DNA from: Variovorax sp. 679
Lineage (GTDB): Bacteria > Pseudomonadota > Gammaproteobacteria > Burkholderiales > Burkholderiaceae_C
DNA length: 64,000 bases
Assembly (NCBI RefSeq): GCF_003952185.1
Contig: NZ_RXFS01000017.1
Location: 24,116-88,115, forward strand
Direction: 5' to 3'
In this document: piece after piece, positions 1 to 7,838 of the stretch
How the letters are laid out: each line of letters begins with the position of its first letter
How positions within the stretch are numbered: the first letter of the stretch is position 1
The notes under the pieces: generated by a model
The model's database searches: none
The model's input: the letters and a program-made list of their open reading frames with translations, nothing else
What the model was told of the DNA's origin: nothing
Made by a program: the position numbers and the translations under genes

Positions 1-1
1 C

Positions 2-91
2 TACACCTTGGCTCCGGTGAAGTACTACGACGCCTACGTGGCCAGTACGCCCACCTCGTGCCAGATGAAGCGGCCCGGCGGCGCCTCCTGA
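2..91 (+). CDS. C-terminal end of a periplasmic substrate-binding protein (partial)
   Basis: Only the last 29 codons are present; the gene enters from the left edge and ends at a TGA at 89-91. The visible tail contains KYYDAYVAST and ends in GGAS. It lies directly upstream of a complete Liv-type permease and ATPase set, where the periplasmic ligand-binding protein of such an importer normally sits. The role is therefore inferred mainly from position. The substrate cannot be deduced from this fragment. Confidence 0.6.
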   Translation, partial: YTLAPVKYYDAYVASTPTSCQMKRPGGAS

Positions 92-115
92 TCGCCGCCG
101 CTGCCTGACAGGTCG

Positions 116-147
116 AGGCCCGACTTCAACACTCGGGCCTTTTTCTT
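116..147 (+). terminator. Hairpin with T-tract between the binding-protein gene and the permease genes
   Basis: An 8-bp perfect stem (AGGCCCGA at 116-123, TCGGGCCT at 133-140) with a 9-nt loop is followed at once by a T-rich run, the layout of an intrinsic terminator. It stands between the abundant binding protein and its permease genes. It may therefore act as a partial terminator that lowers permease expression, a known arrangement in ABC importers. Confidence 0.7.
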
Positions 148-169
148 TTCCACCTGACACGAAAGACCG

Positions 170-1123
170 ATGAACGTCGAATTCTTCGTCATCTCGCTGC
201 TCAACGGCGTGAGCTACGGCTTGCTGTTGTTCATGCTGAGCTCTGGCCTCACGCTGATCTTCAGCATGATGGGCGTGCTCAACTTCGCGCACGCCAGCTT
301 CTACATGCTGGGCGCCTATTTCGCCTACACGCTGTCGGGCGTCGTGGGCTTCTGGCCGGCGCTCTTCATCGCACCAGTGCTGGTGTTCGCAATGGGCGCC
401 GCATTCGAGCGCTACTGCCTGCGCCGCGTCCACAAGTTCGGCCACGTGCCCGAGCTGCTGGTGACCTTCGGTCTCTCGTACCTGATCCTCGAAGTCGTGC
501 AACTGGTGTGGGGCCGTTCCACGGTGCCGTACGGTCTTCCGTCGGCACTGCAGGGGCCGCTCTTCACGCTCTACGGCACGCAGTTCCCCAAGTCGCGCTC
601 CTTCATCATGCTGGTGGCGGTGCTGATGCTGGTGTCGGTGTGGCTGCTGTTGACGCGCACTCGCATCGGCCTGGTCATCCAGGCGGCACTGAAGCACCCC
701 GAGATGGTCGAGGCGCTGGGCCACAACGTGCCGCGCGTGTTCATGCTGGTGTTCGGCGGCGGTGCCGCGCTCGCCGGCCTCGCGGGCGTGGTCGGCGGCA
801 ACACCTACGTCACCGAACCGGCCATGGCAGCCTCGGTCGGCTCCATCATCTTCGTGGTGGTGGTGGTCGGCGGTATGGGCTCGCTGGCGGGCGCCTTCCT
901 GGCCTCTCTGATCATCGGCGTGGTGCAGACCTTCGCCGTGGCCATGGACCAGTCGCTGGCAACTGGCTTGCAGGCCTTCGGCGTGGCAGTGACCGATCAG
1001 ACCTTCGGCTACGAGCTGCTCAAGCTGACCATCTCGCAGGTCGCTCCGATTCTTCCGTACCTGTTCCTGGTGCTGATTCTCATCTTCCGGCCCAAGGGTC
1101 TTCTCGGAACGCGGGAGGACTGA
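170..1123 (+). CDS. LivH-type branched-chain amino acid ABC transporter permease
   Basis: Inner-membrane permease of 317 aa, the normal length for the LivH family. It is almost entirely hydrophobic, with about eight predicted membrane segments, and has the family features ISLLNGVSYGLLLFM at the N-terminus and EALGHN in the cytoplasmic coupling loop near residue 185. It pairs with the LivM-type permease that starts 4 bp after its stop. These importers take up branched-chain amino acids but also urea, amides or aromatic and aliphatic acids. The downstream acyl-CoA genes suggest a carboxylic acid substrate, which is inference. Confidence 0.9.
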   Translation: MNVEFFVISLLNGVSYGLLLFMLSSGLTLIFSMMGVLNFAHASFYMLGAYFAYTLSGVVGFWPALFIAPVLVFAMGAAFERYCLRRVHKFGHVPELLVTFGLSYLILEVVQLVWGRSTVPYGLPSALQGPLFTLYGTQFPKSRSFIMLVAVLMLVSVWLLLTRTRIGLVIQAALKHPEMVEALGHNVPRVFMLVFGGGAALAGLAGVVGGNTYVTEPAMAASVGSIIFVVVVVGGMGSLAGAFLASLIIGVVQTFAVAMDQSLATGLQAFGVAVTDQTFGYELLKLTISQVAPILPYLFLVLILIFRPKGLLGTRED

Positions 1124-1127
1124 CGCC

Positions 1128-2471
1128 ATGAATACCGTAACCACCACAACCACACCGAACGCCGCGGCCGGCAAGGCGCCGACGCAGTACTACCGCTTCA
1201 AGCCGCTGAACATCGGCCGCATCCTGATCTGGTCCTTCTTCGCGCTGCTGCTGATCGTGGCGCCGATGATCTTCACCAGCAGCCTGGCACTGACCATGCT
1301 GTCGCAGATCGGCTACCTGATCATCATCTGCCTGAGCTACAACATGCTGCTGGGGCAGGGCGGCATGCTCAGCTTCGGGCACGCGGTGTACGTGGGCCTG
1401 GGCTCGTTCATCGCGATCCACGCGATGAATCTGGCCTCCGCCGGCAAGCTGCCGATCCCGCTGGTGCTGATTCCGCTCGTGGGCGGCCTCGGTGGCATGT
1501 TCTTCGCCGTGGTGTTCGGCTACGTGTCGACCAAGAAATCGGGCACCACCTTCGCGATGATCACGCTGGGCCTTGGCGAACTCGTGGCCGCGATGGCGCT
1601 GATGTTCCCGAGCTTCTTCGGCGGCGAGGGCGGCATCACCACCAACCGCGTGTACGGCGCCTCGTTCTTCGGGCTCAACTTCGGCCCGCAGAACCAGGTG
1701 TATTACCTGATCGCGGTCTACTGCTTCATCTGCACCGGGCTCATGTTCGCCTTTACCGGCACGCCGCTCGGGCGCATGCTGAACGCGGTGCGCGACAACC
1801 CGGAGCGCGTGGAGTTCATCGGCTACAACACGCAGCGCGTGCGCTACTACGCCTTCATCATCGCGGGCTTCTTCGCGGGCATCGGCGGCGGGCTGGCGGC
1901 CATCAACTTCGAGATCGTGAACGCGGCCGACAGCCTCAACGGGCTGCGCTCGGGCAGCTACCTGCTGTTCACCTTCCTCGGCGGCGCGACCTTCTTCTTC
2001 GGGCCGATCATCGGCGCGGCGCTGCTGGTGTTCGCGCTGGTGCTGCTGTCGGAGCTCAGCAAGGCCTGGCTGCTGTACGTGGGCCTGGTGTTCCTGCTGA
2101 TGGTGATGTTCGCGCCCGGCGGCGTGGCCAGCCTGATCATGATGAACGTGCGCGTGGCGCTGTTCGGCAAGATCAAGCGCTTCTACCTGCTGTACGTGGG
2201 CCTGTTCATCGGCTCGGCCATCATGCTTGCGGGCGCGGCGGCCATCGTCGAGATGATCTATCACATGCAGCTGAATGCGGCGCTCGGACCGATGGTGCCA
2301 TTCGCCGGCCTGCAGCTCGACACCTCGTCGGCTACGGCCTGGATCGTCGCTGTGGCTCTGCTGGCCGTGGGCCTGGGCGTGTTCGAGGTGGTGCGCCGCC
2401 GCTTCGCGAAGGTCTGGGGTCATGCCCAGGAAGAAATCGAAGCCGAGATCAAGCGCAGGGAGACGGCATGA
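1128..2471 (+). CDS. LivM-type ABC transporter permease with an extended C-terminus
   Basis: Second inner-membrane permease of the importer. The first 320 or so residues match the LivM layout, with the loop motif LGRMLNAVRDNPERVEFIGYN near residue 215 for ATPase coupling. At 447 aa it is about 100 residues longer than a usual LivM. The extra part (about 335-447) adds at least two more hydrophobic segments and ends in a charged tail (QEEIEAEIKRRE). The stop overlaps the next start in ATGA, indicating translational coupling to the LivG-type ATPase. Confidence 0.88.
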   Translation: MNTVTTTTTPNAAAGKAPTQYYRFKPLNIGRILIWSFFALLLIVAPMIFTSSLALTMLSQIGYLIIICLSYNMLLGQGGMLSFGHAVYVGLGSFIAIHAMNLASAGKLPIPLVLIPLVGGLGGMFFAVVFGYVSTKKSGTTFAMITLGLGELVAAMALMFPSFFGGEGGITTNRVYGASFFGLNFGPQNQVYYLIAVYCFICTGLMFAFTGTPLGRMLNAVRDNPERVEFIGYNTQRVRYYAFIIAGFFAGIGGGLAAINFEIVNAADSLNGLRSGSYLLFTFLGGATFFFGPIIGAALLVFALVLLSELSKAWLLYVGLVFLLMVMFAPGGVASLIMMNVRVALFGKIKRFYLLYVGLFIGSAIMLAGAAAIVEMIYHMQLNAALGPMVPFAGLQLDTSSATAWIVAVALLAVGLGVFEVVRRRFAKVWGHAQEEIEAEIKRRETA

Positions 2472-3238
2472 CCTATTCACTCGAACTCAGGAACCTGCGC
2501 AAGAGCTTCGGCAAGACGGACATCATCCGTGGCGTCGACCTGGCCGTGACGGCCGGCGAGCGCATCGCCATCATCGGGCCGAACGGCGCGGGCAAGTCCA
2601 CGCTGTTCAACCTGATCAGCGGGCGGCTCACGCCCAGCAGCGGCGAGGTGCTGCTCAACGGCCAGCGCATCGACGGCATGAAGCCGTACGAAATCAATCG
2701 CATGGGGCTGTCGCGCAGCTTCCAGATCACCAACATCTTCCCGAAGCTCACGGTCTTCGAGAACCTGCGCTGCGGCGTGCTGTGGAGCCTGGGCTACAAG
2801 TACACCTTCCTGCGCTTTCTCTCGAACCTGGACGACGCCAACGAGCGCACCGAAGAGCTGATTCGCCAGATCGGCCTGGAGAAGAAGCGCGACGTGCACG
2901 CGGTGAACCTCACCTATGCGGAGCAGCGCGCGCTGGAGATCGGCGTGACCATCGCCGGCGGCGCCAGCGTCATCCTGCTGGACGAGCCCACGGCGGGCAT
3001 GAGCAAGACCGAGACCTCGCACTTCATCGCGCTCATCAAGCACGTCACCGTCGGCAAGACGCTGCTGACGGTGGAGCACGACATGGGCGTGGTCTTCGGG
3101 CTGGCCGACAAGATCGCGGTGGTGGTGTACGGCGAAGTGATCGCCTTCGACACGCCGGCTGCCGTTCGCGCCAATGCGCGGGTGCAGGAGGCATACCTCG
3201 GCTCGGCGGTTGCCGATGCGCAAGGGGCGGGACACTGA
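2468..3238 (+). CDS. LivG-type ABC transporter ATP-binding protein
   Basis: Cytoplasmic ATPase of 256 aa. The Walker A motif GPNGAGKST is at residues 37-45, Walker B reads VILLDEP, and a switch histidine follows in TVEHDMGVV. The signature motif is LTYAEQR instead of the common LSYGEQR, a variant also seen in some aromatic- or organic-acid importers. The start overlaps the permease stop by 4 bp, and the LivF-type gene begins 1 bp after its stop. This is the catalytically canonical partner of the LivF-type subunit, whose Walker A lysine is replaced. Confidence 0.92.
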   Translation: MTYSLELRNLRKSFGKTDIIRGVDLAVTAGERIAIIGPNGAGKSTLFNLISGRLTPSSGEVLLNGQRIDGMKPYEINRMGLSRSFQITNIFPKLTVFENLRCGVLWSLGYKYTFLRFLSNLDDANERTEELIRQIGLEKKRDVHAVNLTYAEQRALEIGVTIAGGASVILLDEPTAGMSKTETSHFIALIKHVTVGKTLLTVEHDMGVVFGLADKIAVVVYGEVIAFDTPAAVRANARVQEAYLGSAVADAQGAGH

Positions 3239-3239
3239 A

Positions 3240-3935
3240 ATGCTGAAGCTCAAAGACATCCACGCCTACTACGGCAAGAGCCATGTGCTGCATGGCGTTT
3301 CGTTCGACGTGAACCCGGGCGAGATCGTCGCGCTGCTGGGCCGCAACGGCTCGGGCCGCTCGACCACCGCCAAGGCCATCATGGGCCTGGTGCATGCCGA
3401 AGGCGGCCTGCATTGGAAGGGGCAGGACATCCTGCGCCGCAAGGCTTATGAGATCGCGCATTTCGGCATCGGCTATGTGCCCGAGAACCGCGACATCTTC
3501 CCCAAGCTCACGGTGCACCAGAACCTGCTGCTGGGGCAGAAGGGCTCGGGCAAGGGCAGCCGCTGGTCCTTCGACGACATGTACGGCATGTTCCCGCGCC
3601 TGAAGGAGCGCCAGCACACCGAAGCCGGCGTGCTCTCGGGCGGCGAGCAGCAGATGCTCACGCTGTGCCGCACGCTGATGGGCGACCCCGACCTCATCAT
3701 CATCGACGAGCCCACCGAGGGCCTCGCGCCCAAGATCGTCGAGCTGGTGGGGCAGTACCTTCGCACGCTGAAGGACAAGGGCATCTCGGTGCTGCTGATC
3801 GAGCAGAAGCTCACCATCGCGATGCAGATCTCGGATCGCGCGCTCGTCATGGGCCATGGCAGCATCGTGTTCGACGGCACGCCGGACAGCCTCAGGGCCG
3901 ACGCCACCACTCGCAAGGAGTGGTTGGAAGTCTAG
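3240..3935 (+). CDS. LivF-type ABC transporter ATP-binding protein with arginine in Walker A
   Basis: Second ATPase of the importer, 231 aa, the usual LivF length. The chosen ATG is 1 bp after the LivG-type stop; an upstream in-frame start would run into that gene. Signature LSGGEQQML and Walker B LIIIDEPTEGLAPKIV are intact. The P-loop reads GRNGSGRST (residues 34-42), so the invariant lysine is Arg40, codon CGC at 3357-3359; two bases would have to change to make lysine. Either one site of the heterodimer is impaired or this subfamily tolerates arginine. Substrate unknown. Confidence 0.9.
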   Translation: MLKLKDIHAYYGKSHVLHGVSFDVNPGEIVALLGRNGSGRSTTAKAIMGLVHAEGGLHWKGQDILRRKAYEIAHFGIGYVPENRDIFPKLTVHQNLLLGQKGSGKGSRWSFDDMYGMFPRLKERQHTEAGVLSGGEQQMLTLCRTLMGDPDLIIIDEPTEGLAPKIVELVGQYLRTLKDKGISVLLIEQKLTIAMQISDRALVMGHGSIVFDGTPDSLRADATTRKEWLEV

Positions 3936-3939
3936 GCAA

Positions 3940-4039
3940 ACCCCCAGGCTTCGCGCACTTCGTGTCGCGCACGCCTTCCCCCTTGCAGGGGGCAACACCT
4001 GCGGCCCGGCAAAGCCGGTTCCGCGGTGTTCCCTGAAAG
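3940..4039 (+). repeat. Dispersed intergenic repeat, copy 1
   Basis: About 100 bp beginning CCCCCAGGCTTCGCGCACTT and ending near GGTGTTCCCTGAAAG. The reverse complement of 36014-36111 is nearly identical along its length, with a few substitutions and one small length difference. Both copies lie in short gaps just after operon ends. It contains self-complementary stretches (CTTCCCCCTTGCAGGGGG, CCCGGCAAAGCCGG). It could be a REP/MITE-like element or a structured mRNA end. No transposase is linked. Confidence 0.75.
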
Positions 4040-4043
4040 CCCC

Positions 4044-4061
4044 GCCCTCCACGGGGAGGGC
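4044..4061 (+). terminator. Weak hairpin after the importer operon
   Basis: A perfect 7-bp stem (GCCCTCC at 4044-4050, GGAGGGC at 4055-4061) closes a 4-nt ACGG loop and is followed by the moderately T-rich CTTGTCTCT. This is a plausible but weak intrinsic terminator for the importer operon. Confidence 0.4.
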
Positions 4062-4087
4062 CTTGTCTCTACAGCGACTGCGTGCCA

Positions 4088-4115
4088 TTGTTTGGCCTCG
4101 CGAAACGCCTAGAAT
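4088..4115 (+). promoter_or_regulatory. Candidate sigma70 promoter of the acyl-CoA catabolic operon
   Basis: TTGTTT (4088-4093) and TAGAAT (4110-4115) are separated by 16 bp and lie about 60 bp upstream of the ATG at 4176. The match is reasonable for a housekeeping promoter in a GC-rich genome. It would start transcription of the long gene run after the importer terminator. Confidence 0.5.
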
Positions 4116-4175
4116 CCCCCGAAAAAGAACACTCGTGCTTTTTCTTCTTTTTCTTCACACACCAAGGAACGCAGC

Positions 4176-6281
4176 ATGACGGCTGAATACAAAGTGCTCG
4201 GCGATATCGCCGTGATCACAATGACCAACCCTCCGGTCAACGGTCTCGGTTTCTCGACGCGCATCGGCATCACCGATGGCCTGTCGAAGGCCAATGCCGA
4301 CGACGCCGTCAAGGCCATCGTCATCACCGGCGCCGGCAAGGCGTTCTCGGGCGGCGCGGACATCAAGGAGTTCGGCACGCCCAAGGCGCTGCAGGAGCCC
4401 AACCTGCTGAGCGTGATCCTCGCGCTCGAAGCCTCCCCGAAGCCCATCGTCGCGGCCATCCACTCGGTGTGCATGGGCGGCGGCCTCGAGCTGGCCCTGG
4501 GCTGCCACTACCGCGTGGCCGCTCCCGGCACCAGCGTGGCGCTGCCCGAAGTCAAGCTGGGCCTGCTGCCCGGCGCGGGCGGCACGCAGCGCCTGCCGCG
4601 CGTGCTCGGCGTCGAGACCGCCCTGAACATGATCGTCAGCGGCGAGCCCGTGAAGAGCGAACTGCTCGCGAGCCTGCCCGGCCAGAAGCTGTTCGACAAG
4701 CTGGCTGCATCGGCCGAGTCGGTGTTCGAGGAAGCCGTGGAATTCGCCAAGGGCGTGGCCGGCAAGACGGGCGAGGCCCTGCCGCTGGTGCGCAACCTGC
4801 CGTGCAAGCATCCCCAGGGCGACGCCTACTTCCAGTTCTCGAAGAACATGGTCGGCGGCATGTCGAAGAACTACCCCGCGCCGCTGAAGTGCATCGACGC
4901 CGTGCAGGCCGCGACGAAGCTGAAGTTCGACGAAGGCATGGCCGAGGAACGACGCCTGTTCACCGCGCTGATGTTCACGCCCGAATCGCTGGCGCTGCGC
5001 CACCTGTTCATGGCCGAGCGTGCCGCGAGCAAGATTCCCGACGTGCCGGAAGACACGCCCAAGCGCGAGATCAAGTCGGTCGGCGTGATCGGCGCCGGCA
5101 CCATGGGCGGCGGCATCTCGATGAACTTCCTGAACGCGGGCATTCCCGTCAAGATCCTCGAGATGAAGCAGGAGGCGCTGGACCGCGGCGTCGCCACCAT
5201 CAAGAAAAACTACGAAGCCCAGGTCAAGAAGGGCAAGCTCAAGCAGGACAAGTACGAGCAGCGCATGGCGCTGCTGAGCACCACGCTGAGCTACGACGAC
5301 CTGAAGGACGCCGACCTCATCATCGAGGCCGTGTTCGAGGAAATCGGCGTGAAGGAAAAAGTGTTCAAGGAACTCGACCGCGTCGCAAAGAAGGGCGCGA
5401 TCCTGGCCTCGAACACCTCCACGCTCGACGTCGACAAGATTGCCTCGTTCACCGACCGTCCTCAGGACGTGGTCGGCATGCACTTCTTCAGCCCGGCCAA
5501 CGTGATGAAGCTGCTGGAAGTGGTGCGCGGCAAGGCCACCGGCAAGGACGTGCTCGCCACGGTCATGGCCATCGGCAAGAAGATCAAGAAGACCGCAGTG
5601 GTCTCGGGCGTGTGCGACGGCTTCATCGGCAACCGCATGATCGAGCAGTACTCGCGTCAGGCCGGCTTCCTTCTCGATGAAGGCGCGACGCCACAGCAGG
5701 TCGACAAGGCCATCGAGAAGTTCGGCTTCGCCATGGGCCCGTTCCGCATGGGCGACCTGGCCGGCAACGACATCGGCTGGGCCATCCGCAAGCGCCGCGC
5801 CGTCGAGCGTGCCGACATGAAGTACAGCCGCACGGCCGACAAGCTCTGCGAACTGGGCCGCTTCGGCCAGAAGACCGGGGCAGGGTGGTACGACTACCAG
5901 GCCGGCAAGCGCGACGCCATTCCGTCGGACCTCGTCAACAAGATGATCGAGGACCACCGCAAGGAACTGGGCATCACGCCGCGCAAGATTTCCGACGAGG
6001 AAATCGTTCAGCGCCTGGTGTACGCGCTGGTCAATGAAGGCGCGCACATCCTTGAAGACGGCATCGCCTCGAAGTCGGGCGACATCGACATGGTGTACCT
6101 CACCGGCTACGGCTTCCCGATCTATCGCGGCGGCCCGATGCATTACGCATCGCAAGTCGGCCTGTACAACGTGGCCGAGACGATGAAGCGTTTCGCGAAG
6201 AACCCGCGCGACGACGCCGAGTTCTGGCAGCCCGCGCCGCTGATCCAGAAGCTGGTGGCAGAAGGCAAGTCCTTCGGCTGA
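4176..6281 (+). CDS. Bifunctional enoyl-CoA hydratase / 3-hydroxyacyl-CoA dehydrogenase (FadB/FadJ type)
   Basis: 701-aa fusion carrying two consecutive beta-oxidation steps: hydration of trans-2-enoyl-CoA, then NAD-dependent oxidation of the 3-hydroxyacyl-CoA. The N-terminal crotonase domain (about 1-190) has the oxyanion-hole segments FSGGADIKEF (57-66) and GGG (101-103), and both catalytic glutamates, E105 and E125. The dehydrogenase part starts with the Rossmann motif GAGTMG (306-311) and has the catalytic His436/Glu448 pair; a C-terminal 3HCDH domain follows. Length matches the approximately 700-aa multifunctional type. It heads an all-plus-strand run that also holds thiolase and acyl-CoA dehydrogenases. 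Confidence 0.93.
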   Translation: MTAEYKVLGDIAVITMTNPPVNGLGFSTRIGITDGLSKANADDAVKAIVITGAGKAFSGGADIKEFGTPKALQEPNLLSVILALEASPKPIVAAIHSVCMGGGLELALGCHYRVAAPGTSVALPEVKLGLLPGAGGTQRLPRVLGVETALNMIVSGEPVKSELLASLPGQKLFDKLAASAESVFEEAVEFAKGVAGKTGEALPLVRNLPCKHPQGDAYFQFSKNMVGGMSKNYPAPLKCIDAVQAATKLKFDEGMAEERRLFTALMFTPESLALRHLFMAERAASKIPDVPEDTPKREIKSVGVIGAGTMGGGISMNFLNAGIPVKILEMKQEALDRGVATIKKNYEAQVKKGKLKQDKYEQRMALLSTTLSYDDLKDADLIIEAVFEEIGVKEKVFKELDRVAKKGAILASNTSTLDVDKIASFTDRPQDVVGMHFFSPANVMKLLEVVRGKATGKDVLATVMAIGKKIKKTAVVSGVCDGFIGNRMIEQYSRQAGFLLDEGATPQQVDKAIEKFGFAMGPFRMGDLAGNDIGWAIRKRRAVERADMKYSRTADKLCELGRFGQKTGAGWYDYQAGKRDAIPSDLVNKMIEDHRKELGITPRKISDEEIVQRLVYALVNEGAHILEDGIASKSGDIDMVYLTGYGFPIYRGGPMHYASQVGLYNVAETMKRFAKNPRDDAEFWQPAPLIQKLVAEGKSFG

Positions 6282-6313
6282 GACCAACGACAGAACCAGG
6301 GCCAAGACCGCCA

Positions 6314-7789
6314 ATGTTGAAACGCATCTTCCTCGGGCTGCTGCTGGCAATTGTGCTGCTGGTGGCCGCCGTGGCGGTCAAGACCTGGACCACGCCGTCG
6401 CAGCAGTTGGCGGTGGCGCCCGCGCCGAAGCTGGACATCGACCTGCAGGCAGCCGCCAAGCGGCTCTCCACGGCGATCACGTTCCGCACGGTGTCGGGCC
6501 TGGACGATCCGGCCGCCAACGCGGCCGAGTTCGACAAGCTGCATGCATTCCTGGAGCAGCAGTTTCCGAAGGTGCACGCCACCCTGAAGAAGGAAGTGGT
6601 GGGCAACAAGGCGCTGTTCTACACCTGGACCGGCACCGACCCGCAGGCCAAGCCCGTCGCGCTGATGGCGCACCAGGACATGGTGCCCATCGCGCCGGGC
6701 ACCGAGAAGGCCTGGTCGGTCGATCCCTTCTCTGGCGAGATCAAGGACGGCTTCATCTGGGGTCGCGGCACGCTCGACAACAAGAGCAACCTGTTCGCGC
6801 AGATGGAGGCCGTCGAGCTGCTCATCGGCGCCGGCTTCAAGCCGAGGCAGACCGTCTACCTCGTGATGGGCGACGACGAAGAGGTGAGCGGCCTGCGTGG
6901 TGCGCTGCCCATCGCGGAACTGCTCAAGTCGCGCAACGTGCGCCTCGACTGGGTGCTCGACGAAGGCCTGCTGGTGCTCGACGGCGTGCTTCCGGGCCTG
7001 AGCAAGCCGGCGGCTCTCATCGGGCTGGCGGAGAAGGGCTATGCCACCTTCTTCCTGTCGCTGGATACCGCTCCCGGCCATTCGTCGATGCCTCCGCAGC
7101 ACAGCGCCATTGGCATGATGAGCGCGGCGCTGGCAAGGCTCGAGGCCAGCCCGATGCCCGGCGGCATCCAGGGCGTGGCGGGCCAGATGTTCGGCGCACT
7201 GGCGCCCGAGATGAGCGGCGTCAACCGCGTGATGCTTTCGAACCTGTGGCTCACCGAGCCGCTGGTTCGCGGCCAGCTCGAGAAGAGCCCGAGCAGCAAC
7301 GCCATGCTGCGCACCACCACGGCGCTGACCATCATTCGCGCGGGCAACAAGGACAACGTGCTGCCCGGCCGTGCCGAGGCGGCCGTCAATTTCCGCATCC
7401 TGCCGGGCGACACCATCGCCAGCACCGAGGCGCACCTGCGCAAGGCGCTGGGCAACGACGACATCAAGATCAAGGCCTATCCGGGCAATTCGGAGCCGTC
7501 GCCCGTGTCGCCCACCGACAGCACCGGCTACCGCGCGATCCAGCAGGCCGTGCGCCAGAGCTTCCCCGATGCGGTGGTGGCCCCCGGCCTCATGACCGCC
7601 GCGACCGACTCGCGCCACTTCAGCATCGTGAGCGACGCCGTCTTCCGCTTCTCGCCGTTCCGCGTGAAGGGCGAGGACCTGGCGCGCTTTCACGGCAACA
7701 ACGAACGCCTGGCCATCTCGAACTACGGCGAGATGATCGGCTTCTACCGCCAGCTCCTGAGCAACACCAACGCTGCTCCGGCGCAATGA
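6314..7789 (+). CDS. M20 family metallopeptidase, membrane-anchored
   Basis: 491-aa zinc peptidase of the M20/carboxypeptidase S type. A hydrophobic N-terminal segment (about 4-22) without a clear cleavage site suggests an anchor or uncleaved signal. Metal-site motifs are in order: AHQDMVPI, the bridging aspartate in RGTLDNKSN, and the glutamate pair in GDDEEVSG. A dimerisation insert and a late histidine in DSRHFS follow. It sits 32 bp after the FadB-type gene and 49 bp before thiolase. A hydrolase of N-acyl or peptide bonds is unexpected here; it might release the acid that is then degraded, which is inference. Confidence 0.88.
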   Translation: MLKRIFLGLLLAIVLLVAAVAVKTWTTPSQQLAVAPAPKLDIDLQAAAKRLSTAITFRTVSGLDDPAANAAEFDKLHAFLEQQFPKVHATLKKEVVGNKALFYTWTGTDPQAKPVALMAHQDMVPIAPGTEKAWSVDPFSGEIKDGFIWGRGTLDNKSNLFAQMEAVELLIGAGFKPRQTVYLVMGDDEEVSGLRGALPIAELLKSRNVRLDWVLDEGLLVLDGVLPGLSKPAALIGLAEKGYATFFLSLDTAPGHSSMPPQHSAIGMMSAALARLEASPMPGGIQGVAGQMFGALAPEMSGVNRVMLSNLWLTEPLVRGQLEKSPSSNAMLRTTTALTIIRAGNKDNVLPGRAEAAVNFRILPGDTIASTEAHLRKALGNDDIKIKAYPGNSEPSPVSPTDSTGYRAIQQAVRQSFPDAVVAPGLMTAATDSRHFSIVSDAVFRFSPFRVKGEDLARFHGNNERLAISNYGEMIGFYRQLLSNTNAAPAQ

Positions 7790-7838
7790 CGACAACCGCA
7801 ACCTTCTTTCCCTTCCCTCTGCTTCAAAGGACCTCACC

